A DNA stretch of 64,000 bases, taken from NCBI GenBank assembly GCA_947499595.1, contig CANMOY010000001.1, forward strand, positions 62,001-126,000, given 5' to 3'. The notes beneath the pieces are model-generated. The model made no database searches. It was not told the DNA's origin and worked only from the letters and a program-made list of their open reading frames with translations. The position numbers were made by a program, and so were the translations under genes. Positions within the stretch are counted from its first letter, which is position 1. Every line of letters begins with the position of its first letter. This document shows positions 16,021 to 25,703 of this stretch, piece after piece. Origin of the DNA: an uncultured Mesonia sp. (GTDB lineage: Bacteria > Bacteroidota > Bacteroidia > Flavobacteriales > Flavobacteriaceae).

Positions 16021-17063
16021 TGACACAAGAGCCTACAGGAATAGATAATGGTAATGACGATTTGTATGAGCACTACGCTTTTACGGCTTCTAAAGGGCAA
16101 GAGCCTTTAAGGGTGGATAAATTTCTAATGAATTTTATAGAAAATGCTACTCGTAACAAAATACAGCAAGCCGCAAGAGATGGCAGTGTTTTTGTCAATG
16201 GCGAATCGGTCAAACAAAATTATAAGGTTAAAGCAGGCGATGAGGTGAAAGTTTTGCTATCCCATCCGCCTTATGAATTTTTACTCACTCCAGAGAATAT
16301 CCCTTTAGATATTGTGTATGAAGATGAGGCGCTTTTAGTTGTAAATAAGCCTGCGGGGATGGTTGTTCATCCCGGACACGGCAATTATTCGGGTACTTTG
16401 ATTAACGCTTTGGTGCATCATTTTGACAACTTGCCCAATAATAGTAGTGAAAGACCAGGTTTGGTACATCGCATCGATAAAGATACTAGCGGTCTGTTAG
16501 TTGTTGCAAAAACTGACCAAGCTATGGCGCATTTATCGAATCAATTTTTTCATAAAACCAGCGAACGCAAATATATAGCTTTGGTTTGGGGTAATGTAGA
16601 GGAAGATCAAGGAACGATAGAAGGCAATATAGGTAGGCATCCCAAAAATCGTTTACAGAATATGGTTTTTGAAGGAGATGATTCCGAAAAGGGAAAACCA
16701 GCGATTACTCATTTTAGAGTTTTAGAACGATTGGGGTATGTTACTTTAGTCGAATGTCAATTAGAAACAGGAAGAACACATCAAATTCGTGTGCATATGA
16801 AGCATATTGGCCATACCTTATTTAATGATGAGCGCTATGGTGGTGAGCGCATATTAAAGGGGACTTCTTTTACTAAGTATAAACAGTTTGTAGATAATTG
16901 CTTTAAAGTGTTACCACGTCAAGCCTTGCATGCGAAAACTTTGGGGTTTGAGCATCCTGTTACCAAAAAATGGATGAGTTTTGATTCTGAAGTACCGCAA
17001 GACATTCAAGATTGTGTTGCGCGATGGCGAAATTATTCAAAAAATCAGAAGGAACTATTGTAA
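16020..17063 (+). CDS. rluD: RluD-family 23S rRNA pseudouridine synthase
   Basis: A 347-residue RluA/RluD-type enzyme. An S4 RNA-binding domain occupies about residues 30-90 (LRVDKFLMNFIENATRNKIQ, VFVNGESV), then the synthase domain with VNKPAGMVVHPGHGN and the catalytic Asp in GLVHRIDKDTSGLLV, and the RTHQIRVHMKHIGH block. It modifies uridines in 23S rRNA, most likely helix 69 as RluD does, although the exact target is inferred. It overlaps the PASTA gene by one base and is followed 47 bases later by a TonB receptor. Confidence 0.92.
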   Translation: MTQEPTGIDNGNDDLYEHYAFTASKGQEPLRVDKFLMNFIENATRNKIQQAARDGSVFVNGESVKQNYKVKAGDEVKVLLSHPPYEFLLTPENIPLDIVYEDEALLVVNKPAGMVVHPGHGNYSGTLINALVHHFDNLPNNSSERPGLVHRIDKDTSGLLVVAKTDQAMAHLSNQFFHKTSERKYIALVWGNVEEDQGTIEGNIGRHPKNRLQNMVFEGDDSEKGKPAITHFRVLERLGYVTLVECQLETGRTHQIRVHMKHIGHTLFNDERYGGERILKGTSFTKYKQFVDNCFKVLPRQALHAKTLGFEHPVTKKWMSFDSEVPQDIQDCVARWRNYSKNQKELL

Positions 17064-17110
17064 CTTTTAGCAAGGAATAATTTAAATTTGTCGCTTTTTT
17101 TAATAAAGTT

Positions 17111-19072
17111 ATGACAAATAATAGATTAAGTTTTACCTTTAATTTTGCTGTATTAATTTTTGTACTTACAGCCTTGTGTAATGGTCATGGCGTTTATGCC
17201 CAGGAAAAAGACACCATTAGTTTAAATGAGGTTGTTCTTAAAACGCATTTAGGAAGAACTTTTAAAAAAGAAGGTAAGCTTACGCGCTTAATTACTCGTT
17301 CAGAAATAGAATCCTTACCCGTTCAAACATTAAGTGAAACACTAGATTTGCTACCTGCTCTAGATCTTAGACAACGTGGAATGTCAGATTTGCAGACTGA
17401 CATCTCGATTCGTGGAGGTACCTTCAATCAGAACATGGTTTTACTTAACGGCATAAATGTTACCAATCCGCATACGGGGCACAACACACTGAGTCTACCC
17501 GTTTCTTTTTTTGGGGTAGATCAAATTGAGGTTTTAAAGGGCGCTGGAGGCAAGCTTTACGGATATAATGCTTTTAGTGGTGCCATTAACTTCACTACAG
17601 GTTTAAATAAAAGTCCGTTACAGGTAGAACTTATGGGGGGAGATTTTGGATTTAAATCCGCGCAAGCGAAAACCTATTTCGAAACGGGAAATAAGTTCGA
17701 ACATCATCTTATGGCGGGATACCAAGAAGGGGATGGACACCAGGAAAATACAGATTTTGAGAGTCTAAATCTATTTTATCACGGTAAATATCAACAAAAT
17801 AAGACCCAATTTGACTGGATGGCAGGGTATGCCAATAAAGGATTTGGTGCTTTTAATTTTTATACGCCCCGATTTTCAAATCAATTTGAAGAGGTGACCA
17901 CCCAATTTGCAGCAATTAAATGGAGTCAAGACTTAAGTAAATTGCAATTAAATGCAAATATATACGGACTGCGTAGCAATGATAGGTTTGAGCTTTTTAG
18001 AGAAAACCCACCTACATGGTATACCCAACACAATAAACACCAAACCGATGTAGTGGCGGCTCATTTGGGGGTTAATTATACTAGCGCAATAGGTAAAACG
18101 AGTTTGCATAGCGAATGGAGGCGGGAACTCATCAATAGTAATGTGCTAGGTGAACCACAAACTTCTGTAAAAGAAGATGAAAATTTATTTTATACCGCTA
18201 CCAAAGAAGCTGAATTCAATCATTTTTTTGCTCGCAATATTCTGGATGTAACATTGGCTCATCAATACAATTGGAAAGATTTGACACTGAATATAGGGCT
18301 TAAAAGTTTGCATGTTGAGGGAGTGACTAAATTTTACCCAGGAGCAGATTTAGGGTATAAGATAAATCGAAGCAACTACGTAGTGGCCTCGGTGAACAAG
18401 TCGATGCGTTTACCTACGTTTACCGATCTTTTTTATAAAGGCCCTACCCAAATAAGCAATCCTAATTTAAGAGCAGAAGAAGCTATAACTTATGACCTTA
18501 CCTATGCATATAAGAATAAAATCCTTAATGCACAGGCTGCTGTATTTTATCGAGATGCTAAAAATTTAATTGATTGGACTTTAACGCCAGGGGAAGAAGT
18601 GTTTAGATCGATGAATATCTCTGAGTTAGGTAGTTTTGGAGTAGAGGTGGAAACTGATTTTAATTTGGCTCTGATGTTTGAAACAGAGTTTTTAAATAAC
18701 CTAAGAGTAGGCTATAGCTACTTAGATAATGCAGACGCTAATGAAGATTTCGAATCTACTTATGCTTTTGATTTTCTAAAACATAAACTTACTGCCAATT
18801 TGGTAATTAGCCCTTTAGAGAACATGCAATGGAGTATAGGTGGGTTTTATCAAAAACGCAACGGGGGTTACCAACGTTTTGTCAATGAGGAAGCCACTGG
18901 TTTTGTGCCTTACGACGATGTGATTACTTTGAATACGAAAATATCTTACAAGTATAAAAAACTTACTTTTTTACTTGATGTTTTTAATATTTTAGACCAA
19001 GACGCCTTTGATTATGGCAATATCTTATTGCCAGGCAGGTGGGCCAAATTTGGTGTTAGTTTTAGTTTATAA
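17111..19072 (+). CDS. TonB-dependent outer membrane receptor
   Basis: A 653-residue receptor: signal peptide cut near GVYA/QEKD (about residue 30), plug domain with EIESLPVQTLSETLDLLP and VSIRGG-like ISIRGGTFNQN, and a 22-strand-type barrel ending in FSL with a terminal aromatic segment. Ligand uptake would be powered by TonB-ExbBD. There is no carboxypeptidase-like N-domain and no SusD partner, which argues against a glycan transporter. The compact plug is reminiscent of BtuB-like receptors, but the ligand cannot be assigned. Confidence 0.88.
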   Translation: MTNNRLSFTFNFAVLIFVLTALCNGHGVYAQEKDTISLNEVVLKTHLGRTFKKEGKLTRLITRSEIESLPVQTLSETLDLLPALDLRQRGMSDLQTDISIRGGTFNQNMVLLNGINVTNPHTGHNTLSLPVSFFGVDQIEVLKGAGGKLYGYNAFSGAINFTTGLNKSPLQVELMGGDFGFKSAQAKTYFETGNKFEHHLMAGYQEGDGHQENTDFESLNLFYHGKYQQNKTQFDWMAGYANKGFGAFNFYTPRFSNQFEEVTTQFAAIKWSQDLSKLQLNANIYGLRSNDRFELFRENPPTWYTQHNKHQTDVVAAHLGVNYTSAIGKTSLHSEWRRELINSNVLGEPQTSVKEDENLFYTATKEAEFNHFFARNILDVTLAHQYNWKDLTLNIGLKSLHVEGVTKFYPGADLGYKINRSNYVVASVNKSMRLPTFTDLFYKGPTQISNPNLRAEEAITYDLTYAYKNKILNAQAAVFYRDAKNLIDWTLTPGEEVFRSMNISELGSFGVEVETDFNLALMFETEFLNNLRVGYSYLDNADANEDFESTYAFDFLKHKLTANLVISPLENMQWSIGGFYQKRNGGYQRFVNEEATGFVPYDDVITLNTKISYKYKKLTFLLDVFNILDQDAFDYGNILLPGRWAKFGVSFSL

Positions 19073-19158
19073 CTTAGATTTATGGTAAGATTGTTTTAAA
19101 TTACTGACTTTGTAAATCTAAAATCAGCCATTATCGTAAATTAGGAAAAAATTCAATT

Positions 19159-19920
19159 ATGAAGATAGTAATTTCACCGGCTAAATCTTTGAATGAAAGC
19201 CAAGATTGGCCTATACAAAAATCATCACAGCCTGTATTTCTAGAAGAAGCAGCTCAAATTAATAGAAAGCTGGCTCGTTTTTCGAAAAAAGAATTAGCCG
19301 ATTTAATGAATATCAGCGACCAATTGGCCGATTTAAATTACACCCGTAACCAAGATTTTGAAGCTAAACCTACAGCTAAAAATGCTAAACCGGCGATTTA
19401 TATGTTTGATGGTGATGTTTATTCTGGATTAGAGGCAGAAACAATAGAAGAAAAACAAGCCGATTTCCTGCAAAATAGTCTACGTATTTTATCTGGACTT
19501 TATGGAATTCTTAAACCATTTGATTTGATGCAGCCTTACCGACTTGAAATGGGAACAAAATTGAGTATTGAGCGCAACAAAGACCTTTATGCTTTTTGGA
19601 AAACCAAAATTACAAAGCAATTGAATGAAGAGTTACAAGAAAACGAACTTTTTGTTAACCTAGCTAGCAATGAGTACTTTAAGGCGGTAGATAAAACCAA
19701 ATTAAAAAGTCAAATAGTAACGCCTATTTTTAAAGATTTTAAAGGAGATAAGCTTAAAACTATTGCATTTTATGCTAAAAAAGCCCGTGGTGCTATGGCG
19801 CGTTACTTAATTGACCATCAGGTGAGTAAATTTGAAGATTTACTGGGCTTTACTGGGATGGATTATAAGTACAGCGAAGAGCATACTGATAAATCAAATG
19901 AACCAGTTTTCATTCGATAG
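19159..19920 (+). CDS. yaaA: Peroxide stress protein YaaA
   Basis: A 253-residue protein of the UPF0246/YaaA family. It begins with the diagnostic MKIVISPAKSLN and contains SGLYGILKPFDLMQPYRLEM, NLASNEYFKAV and GAMARYLI. In E. coli YaaA lowers free iron and protects DNA during peroxide stress; the fold binds DNA. It stands alone between the TonB receptor gene and a minus-strand gene. Function transferred from the family. Confidence 0.93.
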   Translation: MKIVISPAKSLNESQDWPIQKSSQPVFLEEAAQINRKLARFSKKELADLMNISDQLADLNYTRNQDFEAKPTAKNAKPAIYMFDGDVYSGLEAETIEEKQADFLQNSLRILSGLYGILKPFDLMQPYRLEMGTKLSIERNKDLYAFWKTKITKQLNEELQENELFVNLASNEYFKAVDKTKLKSQIVTPIFKDFKGDKLKTIAFYAKKARGAMARYLIDHQVSKFEDLLGFTGMDYKYSEEHTDKSNEPVFIR

Positions 19921-19976
19921 CTTAAATTTCGGTTAATTTACGGACACCAGATTTTGTAGAATAAGCCAAATTCTTT

Positions 19977-20585
19977 TTATTTTGAAACGGTAGCTTTTAA
20001 CACTTCAAAAGAAATTATTCCTATATCTAAAACAGCTTTATGCAAGTTGCCATTTACATAATGGTATTCTGAATCATTTTTGGAAGATTTAATGTATTTG
20101 TGACGCGATTCTTGTTGCAAAGTGAGAAATTTACCTTGTTCTTCAGAATAAATTTCTTTGACTCCGGCGGGCTCTTCAAAAAGAAGTTGTACACTAGAAT
20201 AGTTTATGGGGCGGTTAATTTTATGGCTCTTATTACTTTCTGTAAAAATATAGGCGTTTTCTTTTTTACGGGTAAAACTATGCGTTCTAGTTTTGCCATT
20301 GACTACTATAGTAACTTCTGCAAAAAGCAATTGTTTGTTGAGGTCTTTTTTAACTAAATAAGTGTACTCAACGTTAAGGGGAGTAATTATTCTTGTCTTG
20401 ATGCTCGTATTGCTTATATAAAATAAGGTGTCGCCTTTTTTGTAGTGCCGGGCAGTAAGTTTACCTAGGTTTTTATCTTTATATACAAGCTCAAAAACCA
20501 ATTTTTGGGCTTGCCCTGAGCTTAATATTGGAAATATAAGAAAAAGAAAAACAAGAATTAATAGGTGATTTTTATTAGGATGCAT
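19977..20585 (-). CDS. Secreted DUF6134-like protein
   Basis: A 202-residue protein with a signal peptide (hydrophobic residues 8-22, cut near SSGQA). The rest is rich in beta strands, with LVYKDKNLGKLTARHYKKGD at the front and FEVLKATVSK at the end, a pattern I associate with the DUF6134 family of Bacteroidetes. No catalytic motif is visible. It is probably periplasmic. A promoter with consensus spacing lies directly upstream. Function unknown. Confidence 0.75.
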   Translation of the reverse strand: MHPNKNHLLILVFLFLIFPILSSGQAQKLVFELVYKDKNLGKLTARHYKKGDTLFYISNTSIKTRIITPLNVEYTYLVKKDLNKQLLFAEVTIVVNGKTRTHSFTRKKENAYIFTESNKSHKINRPINYSSVQLLFEEPAGVKEIYSEEQGKFLTLQQESRHKYIKSSKNDSEYHYVNGNLHKAVLDIGIISFEVLKATVSK

Positions 20586-20602
20586 AGGGCTAGGTTATTC
20601 TA

Positions 20603-20635
20603 CAAATATAAAGTTATCTCATAATAAAAAAACAA
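20603..20635 (-). promoter_or_regulatory. Promoter for the DUF6134-like gene
   Basis: On the minus strand TTG (20635-20633) and TATATTTG (20610-20603) are 22 bases apart, inside the 17-23 range for Bacteroidetes promoters; the start codon follows 17 bases downstream. Confidence 0.5.
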
Positions 20636-20645
20636 GAATAAGTAT

Positions 20646-20675
20646 TTGATTATCAAAAAATAATAGCTACTTTTG
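20646..20675 (+). promoter_or_regulatory. Promoter for rpsA
   Basis: TTG at 20646-20648 and TACTTTTG at 20668-20675 are 19 bases apart, an ideal Bacteroidetes promoter. Transcription would start near 20681, giving a leader of about 114 bases before the rpsA start. Confidence 0.75.
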
Positions 20676-20693
20676 CAATCCGTTTGGCAGCAT

Positions 20694-20763
20694 TTGGAAA
20701 ATCAAGCGGAATTAATTTTTATTTTTAAACAATCTTCTGTGCATCAGCTGTTTAATTTTCCAA
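20694..20763 (+). promoter_or_regulatory. Structured rpsA leader (long-range inverted repeat)
   Basis: The arms TTGGAAAAT (20694-20702) and ATTTTCCAA (20755-20763) are perfectly complementary and enclose about 52 bases. The right arm ends 32 bases before the rpsA start. This could close a leader RNA used for feedback by S1, as occurs for rpsA in E. coli, but no family match is known to me. Confidence 0.35.
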
Positions 20764-20794
20764 GGTGTGTAGAATACAAATGAATAGATCAGCA

Positions 20795-22621
20795 ATGGCT
20801 GAAGAAAAAAACAATCCAGAGATTCAAGAAGTAGCCGGGATGGACGCTTCTTCTCAACCAGCTCCTAGCGAGCAACAACAAAATCCAGAACAATTTTTAA
20901 AGGAGTTTAACTGGCACAATTATGAAGAGGGTATCGACCCAATTGATGATGGTAAGTTAGATGAGTTTGAGAGACTTGTAGAGGAAAACTTTGTAGATAC
21001 ACTTGATGATGAAGTTGTTGAGGGTACGGTAATCAATATCACCGATCGTGATGCTATTATCGATATCAACGCTAAGAGTGAAGGTGTAATCTCACTAAAT
21101 GAATTTAGATACAATCCTAATTTAGCGGTTGGCGATAAAGTTGAGGTTTTAATTGATGTACGTGAAGATGCTACAGGGCAATTAATTCTTTCTCACCGTA
21201 AAGCTCGTGTAATTAAGGCTTGGGATCGCGTAAATAAAGCGCACGAAGAAGGTACCATTGTAAACGGTTTTGTAAAATGCCGTACAAAAGGTGGTATGAT
21301 TGTAGACGTATTTGGTATCGAAGCTTTCTTACCTGGTTCGCAAATCGATGTGAAGCCAATTAGAGATTACGATGCTTACGTAAACAAAACTATGGAGTTT
21401 AAAGTGGTGAAAATTAACCACGAATTTAAGAATGTAGTAGTTTCTCATAAAGCGCTTATCGAAGCAGATATCGAAGAGCAGAAAAAAGAAATTATTGGTC
21501 AATTAGAAAAAGGACAAGTGTTAGAAGGTGTGGTTAAAAACATCACTTCTTACGGTGTGTTCGTTGACCTTGGTGGTGTAGACGGTTTAGTTCACATTAC
21601 TGATTTGTCTTGGTCTAGAATCAATCATCCAAACGAGATTGTAGAATTAGATCAGAAATTAAACGTAGTAATCTTAGACTTTGATGAGGCTAAAACTAGA
21701 ATCCAATTAGGTCTTAAGCAATTGAACAAGCACCCTTGGGAGGCACTTGATGCCGACTTGAAAGTAGGTGATAAAGTTAAAGGTAAAGTAGTTGTTATTG
21801 CAGACTACGGTGCGTTTATTGAAGTTGCTGAAGGTGTAGAAGGATTAATCCACGTTTCTGAAATGTCTTGGTCTACTCACTTAAGATCTGCACAAGATTT
21901 TGTAAATGTAGGCGATGAAGTTGAAGCACAAATTTTAACTTTAGATAGAGAAGAGCGTAAAATGTCTCTAGGTATTAAGCAATTAACACCAGATCCATGG
22001 ACAGACATTACGACTAAATACCCTGTTGGTTCAAGACATACCGGAATTGTAAGAAACTTTACAAACTTTGGTGTATTTGTTGAACTTGAAGAAGGTATCG
22101 ATGGTCTTATTTATATCTCAGATCTTTCTTGGACTAAGAAAATTAAGCATCCATCAGAATTCTGTAATGTAGGTGATAAATTAGATGTTGTTGTTCTTGA
22201 ACTTGATGTTGACGGACGCAAATTGAGCTTAGGTCACAAGCAAACAGAAGAAAACCCTTGGGATAAATATGAGCAAGATTTCGCAGTAGGTACTAAGCAT
22301 ACAGCAACAATTGCAGATGTTGTAAGCAAAGGAGCTACTATTGAGTTTAATGAAGATATTACTGCTTTTGTTCCTACTCGTCACTTAGAAAAAGAAGACG
22401 GTACCAAGTTAGGTAAAGGAGATGAAGCTGAATTTGTAATCATCGAATTTAATAAAGAATTTAAGCGTGTTGTGGCTTCTCATATGTCTATTCACAAAGA
22501 GGAAGAGGCTAAGATAGTTACACAAGCAGCTAAAAAAGCTCAAGAAGAGAATAAGCCTACTATAGGTGATGCTAACGCAGATCTTCAAGCTTTAAAAGAT
22601 AAAATGGAAGGTAAAAACTAA
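20795..22621 (+). CDS. rpsA: 30S ribosomal protein S1
   Basis: A 608-residue protein with six S1 RNA-binding repeats, starting near EVVEGTVINITDRD, GTIVNGFVKC, VLEGVVKNITSYGVFVD, KVKGKVVVIADYGAFIE, HTGIVRNFTNFGVFVE and HTATIADVVSKG. It helps load mRNA on the ribosome, which matters in Bacteroidetes where Shine-Dalgarno pairing is little used. I chose the ATG at 20795 (MAEEKNN), as in related S1 proteins; ATG at 20780 or GTG at 20765 would add 5 or 10 residues. It is a single-gene unit with its own promoter, leader and terminator. Confidence 0.97.
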   Translation: MAEEKNNPEIQEVAGMDASSQPAPSEQQQNPEQFLKEFNWHNYEEGIDPIDDGKLDEFERLVEENFVDTLDDEVVEGTVINITDRDAIIDINAKSEGVISLNEFRYNPNLAVGDKVEVLIDVREDATGQLILSHRKARVIKAWDRVNKAHEEGTIVNGFVKCRTKGGMIVDVFGIEAFLPGSQIDVKPIRDYDAYVNKTMEFKVVKINHEFKNVVVSHKALIEADIEEQKKEIIGQLEKGQVLEGVVKNITSYGVFVDLGGVDGLVHITDLSWSRINHPNEIVELDQKLNVVILDFDEAKTRIQLGLKQLNKHPWEALDADLKVGDKVKGKVVVIADYGAFIEVAEGVEGLIHVSEMSWSTHLRSAQDFVNVGDEVEAQILTLDREERKMSLGIKQLTPDPWTDITTKYPVGSRHTGIVRNFTNFGVFVELEEGIDGLIYISDLSWTKKIKHPSEFCNVGDKLDVVVLELDVDGRKLSLGHKQTEENPWDKYEQDFAVGTKHTATIADVVSKGATIEFNEDITAFVPTRHLEKEDGTKLGKGDEAEFVIIEFNKEFKRVVASHMSIHKEEEAKIVTQAAKKAQEENKPTIGDANADLQALKDKMEGKN

Positions 22622-22649
22622 TTTTACTTAAATTTTGTTCTTATATTTT

Positions 22650-22683
22650 AAGACCCTCAAGCTTTCGCTTGAGGGTCTTTTTT
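22650..22683 (+). terminator. Strong intrinsic terminator of rpsA
   Basis: Perfect 13-base arms AAGACCCTCAAGC and GCTTGAGGGTCTT with a TTTC loop are followed by a T-run. Confidence 0.93.
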
Positions 22684-22971
22684 GTAAGCAAATTTTTTAA
22701 CTTTTATATGTTTAATTCATTCCTTGAATTACCCAAACTCAAATTTTTCATATTTGAATATTCGATTAGACTATTAATTTATTTAAATTCAGGTATGGGG
22801 GAGCATTCTAAACCTTTTTTTTTTAGGCTTTTAATGACAATGCACTTATAGGGTTTATGGAAGTAGAGTTGATGCGCTTTAGCTTATATATCGCTAAATT
22901 ATATTTTACTAGTTAAGTCAACTTTGCTGCTAATGGCTTCTAAAGACCTTTACGGAAGTAGGGCATAATGC
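22684..22971. other. Intergenic stretch, no feature seen
   Basis: About 290 bases between the rpsA terminator and the terminator of the CCC-motif gene. Short open frames here have no plausible start context or family resemblance. I see no RNA gene or repeat. Confidence 0.5.
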
Positions 22972-23024
22972 AAAAAACCTTTTCCTGTCTGAATATAAAA
23001 AATAATCAAACAGAAAAAGGTTTG
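22972..23024 (-). terminator. Terminator after the CCC-motif gene
   Basis: On the minus strand, CAAACCTTTTTCTGTTTG pairs with CAGACAGGAAAAGGTTT across a 15-base loop and is followed by TTTTTG. It lies 26 bases past the gene's stop. Confidence 0.75.
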
Positions 23025-23049
23025 TAATAAAATGAAAAGTTAGAAGCTG

Positions 23050-23397
23050 TTATTGCCCCTGCATTTCTAATTGTTTCATTTGCATTTCTTGAATATAATC
23101 AAAGTACTCGTTAATTCCGCCTAAAGAAACGATGAACGCAATGCTAGAGATTAAAACTAATAAGCCTATAACCAATCCGATAATTGCAATAATTTTGGCA
23201 GTTTTTACTTGGCCATAGTTGTCGAATCCATTAGGATTTTGATGGTATAAGCGTGTGTCTTTATTCGCTAAATAAAATGCTACACCAGATAATATCACGC
23301 CTCCTAATCCTGCACTAAAGCAGCAGGCTATAAAAGATAATATTCCTAAAATTAAAGATAGTGTAGCATTGGGTAATTTCCGATTTTCTAATTCCAT
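23050..23397 (-). CDS. CCC-motif membrane protein
   Basis: A 115-residue protein with two hydrophobic regions (about 11-42 and 66-92). The first contains the cysteine-rich FIACCFSAGLGGVILSG segment of the flavobacterial CCC-motif family, here with two adjacent cysteines. A short Met- and Gln-rich tail follows. It is last in the unit T9SS protein-DUF2752-CCC protein, a neighbourhood that recurs in the family from memory. Function unknown. Confidence 0.75.
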   Translation of the reverse strand: MELENRKLPNATLSLILGILSFIACCFSAGLGGVILSGVAFYLANKDTRLYHQNPNGFDNYGQVKTAKIIAIIGLVIGLLVLISSIAFIVSLGGINEYFDYIQEMQMKQLEMQGQ

Positions 23398-23440
23398 TTT
23401 TTAAAATTTGAGTTAAGTATTTAGTTGATAAATATTGAAG

Positions 23441-23725
23441 TTAAAAATATATATGATAAAGTTTATAAACGTAGCTAACAACGATAGTTATCGTTGTTAG
23501 AAAAGCTAAAGGTGTTATCCATTTATGGTAGTTTTTAAAAGGGTAAATCTTGTTTACAAGTAAAAGTAGTAAAAAAATCAATAAAGGATAAAGACCAGGA
23601 TACATCAAAAAGCTCTCCTTAAGGTTGCCTTCACTTAATAATAATACAGCCCGCTGACCGCCGCAACCTGGACATGGGAAAGCGAAAAACTTTTTGGTAT
23701 AACAAGTAAGTAGATAATCTTCCAA
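23441..23725 (-). CDS. DUF2752 membrane protein
   Basis: A 94-residue protein with the DUF2752 hallmark FPCPGCGGQRA near residue 20, followed by two to three hydrophobic segments. The CPGCG motif could bind metal or form disulfides, but no activity is established for the family. It lies 5 bases after the T9SS-exported protein and 43 bases before the CCC-motif gene on the same strand. Confidence 0.85.
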   Translation of the reverse strand: MEDYLLTCYTKKFFAFPCPGCGGQRAVLLLSEGNLKESFLMYPGLYPLLIFLLLLLVNKIYPFKNYHKWITPLAFLTTITIVVSYVYKLYHIYF

Positions 23726-23730
23726 AATAT

Positions 23731-25614
23731 CTATTTGTTGTAAATGCTCACTTTTTGGGTAAATGCGTTTTGATTCTCATCTACAATTTGTACAATATAA
23801 ATTCCTGCCGCTAGGTTTTGGGTTGAGAAGCTATAATTAGAATTGCTTCCTAGTTGGTTTTTAAAAAGAATTCGCTTACCCATCATGTCAAAAACACGTA
23901 CTGCCGTTATGCTAGCGTTATTGGGGTTGCCAATATTTAACGTCTGCAAACTGTTATTTTGGGTAATAATAAAATTGCTTCCTTCTAATTCATCAATACC
24001 CAAGCGTTGATCTTTAAAAGCTAAATAAAATCTGTTGTGATGATTCCCTGCTGGTAAATTGATATTAAAATACTTGCCGTCATTTATTTTATTATACATT
24101 TTATATTGGGAATCATAAATGTAAATATGCTCTAAATCGATGTGTTCTTGATTATTGATTTTAAAAGTAACCTCTTTATCTTCATTTAAAGAAATATAAA
24201 GTGGTATATGCTCGTCTTGGTTAAAGGGTCGCACATCAATTACATAATTCCTGTTGTTATTAAAAATACCGGCATCAGAATTTACGGCGTCTATATTGGC
24301 CGCATCCATAGCCATGTCAACACCAGTTGTCGCGGCATCATTAAAGACTACGGCAACTTGACGTGTATACAGGTTATCAAACACAAAATTAAGACGTAAT
24401 AGGGGTATGCTGTCCGTTGGGCTAGAGCTGGATATTGTCTTCTGTCGATCAAAATTAGTATTATCCTTCCCTTCTGGTTGGTAAACGCGGTGAGAGTTGT
24501 TAAACCGAATCGCTTCTAAGGTCCCAGTATCGGGTGCTTGTACAAAAAAACCTTGAGCAATGGGTATAAACTTTCTATTTATATCGAGACTGTTTGTTCC
24601 GTTACCACTACCAATAGGATTCCCGCTGGCGTCATAATTGTAAAACACCGCATTGGTATAGGTCCCACCTATACAACTGCCATTGGGAGAGAATGCAGCA
24701 TAGCCACCATTGTAATCTCTAAGATTGTGAGATTGTACCCTGGGGTCACTGTCCCAGAAATAAGCCACACCAGTGGTTGCATTTCGCCGTGTGATACTCA
24801 AATTACAATCAGTAGGGGAAGCTCCAGTTGAATTTTCAATTAAAAACTTAGATAGAAAGATAGCAGAAGGGTAGGGATTACCTAATAAGGCAATGTCATT
24901 AGCTGAAGTAAAGGTGGTTACCTGTATGTCACCATTATTAGGTCTACCTCTAAAATCATAACGTTGCGCAGAACCGGGATTGTTTTGTACGCCATAAAGT
25001 GTAAAATTGTCGGTTCCGTCAACTCCTTTCATAGTAAAACCTTCACCTGGATAAATGTTATTGACATCTTGTACAGATATCCAATTAGCGTATGCGTTAC
25101 CCGATTGATTGATGTATTTAAAAATCCAATATTTAGCCAAATTTAAAACAGCAGTCGAGTTATTTGGAGTTGTATTAGTTGTCGTACTGTTGTATCCTGA
25201 AATTATATTTACACCAGAACTTTTTAATCTAGAATTGGGAGTACTCAATTCATTAATACCAAAAGATAAATTTCCTACAGGATTACCATTGCTAATTAAG
25301 CCAACGGGTGCACCCCAGTAATTATAGGCATACTGGTCGGCAGCTCCTTCTTGAAAAACAGATAAAGTACCATTTCCTTCATTGGCTACATCATCTTCTT
25401 GTATAAATTGGGCGTTATTCCGTAAATAAATGTTGGCAATTTCTGTATCTGAGTTGCGGGTAAGTAGCAGTTTCCCGGTACTAAATAGATAACCTCCTTC
25501 TACATATATATAGTTTGTGGGGCTTTCGGTATTATCATCACCCCCCTTTACGGATATTTGAGCAGAGATTAGCCCGTACATAAAAAAACAAAAAATAAAT
25601 AATATTGGCCGCAT
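23731..25614 (-). CDS. Secreted protein with T9SS type A sorting domain
   Basis: A 627-residue exported protein. It has a short signal peptide (cut near LISAQ), a long Asn/Gly/Thr-rich body typical of surface adhesin-like proteins, and an 80-residue C-terminal domain with the type A sorting pattern: VRVFDMMGKRILF, LAAGIYIVQIV and a final KVSIYNK. The C-domain directs passage through the type IX secretion system. No enzymatic domain is visible. A TATTTTTG -7 element lies on the minus strand at 25638-25631. Confidence 0.88.
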   Translation of the reverse strand: MRPILFIFCFFMYGLISAQISVKGGDDNTESPTNYIYVEGGYLFSTGKLLLTRNSDTEIANIYLRNNAQFIQEDDVANEGNGTLSVFQEGAADQYAYNYWGAPVGLISNGNPVGNLSFGINELSTPNSRLKSSGVNIISGYNSTTTNTTPNNSTAVLNLAKYWIFKYINQSGNAYANWISVQDVNNIYPGEGFTMKGVDGTDNFTLYGVQNNPGSAQRYDFRGRPNNGDIQVTTFTSANDIALLGNPYPSAIFLSKFLIENSTGASPTDCNLSITRRNATTGVAYFWDSDPRVQSHNLRDYNGGYAAFSPNGSCIGGTYTNAVFYNYDASGNPIGSGNGTNSLDINRKFIPIAQGFFVQAPDTGTLEAIRFNNSHRVYQPEGKDNTNFDRQKTISSSSPTDSIPLLRLNFVFDNLYTRQVAVVFNDAATTGVDMAMDAANIDAVNSDAGIFNNNRNYVIDVRPFNQDEHIPLYISLNEDKEVTFKINNQEHIDLEHIYIYDSQYKMYNKINDGKYFNINLPAGNHHNRFYLAFKDQRLGIDELEGSNFIITQNNSLQTLNIGNPNNASITAVRVFDMMGKRILFKNQLGSNSNYSFSTQNLAAGIYIVQIVDENQNAFTQKVSIYNK

Positions 25615-25703
25615 GACTAGGTATTTTATTCAAAAATAATATATTTGAGTTGAAATCAGATATAAATTAAGCAATTAAAATTTATATTCAATAATTAACT
25701 GTT

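Noticed and set aside
22669-22851. A 60-codon frame after rpsA
   Set aside because: It starts inside the terminator hairpin, has no promoter and is of unlikely composition.
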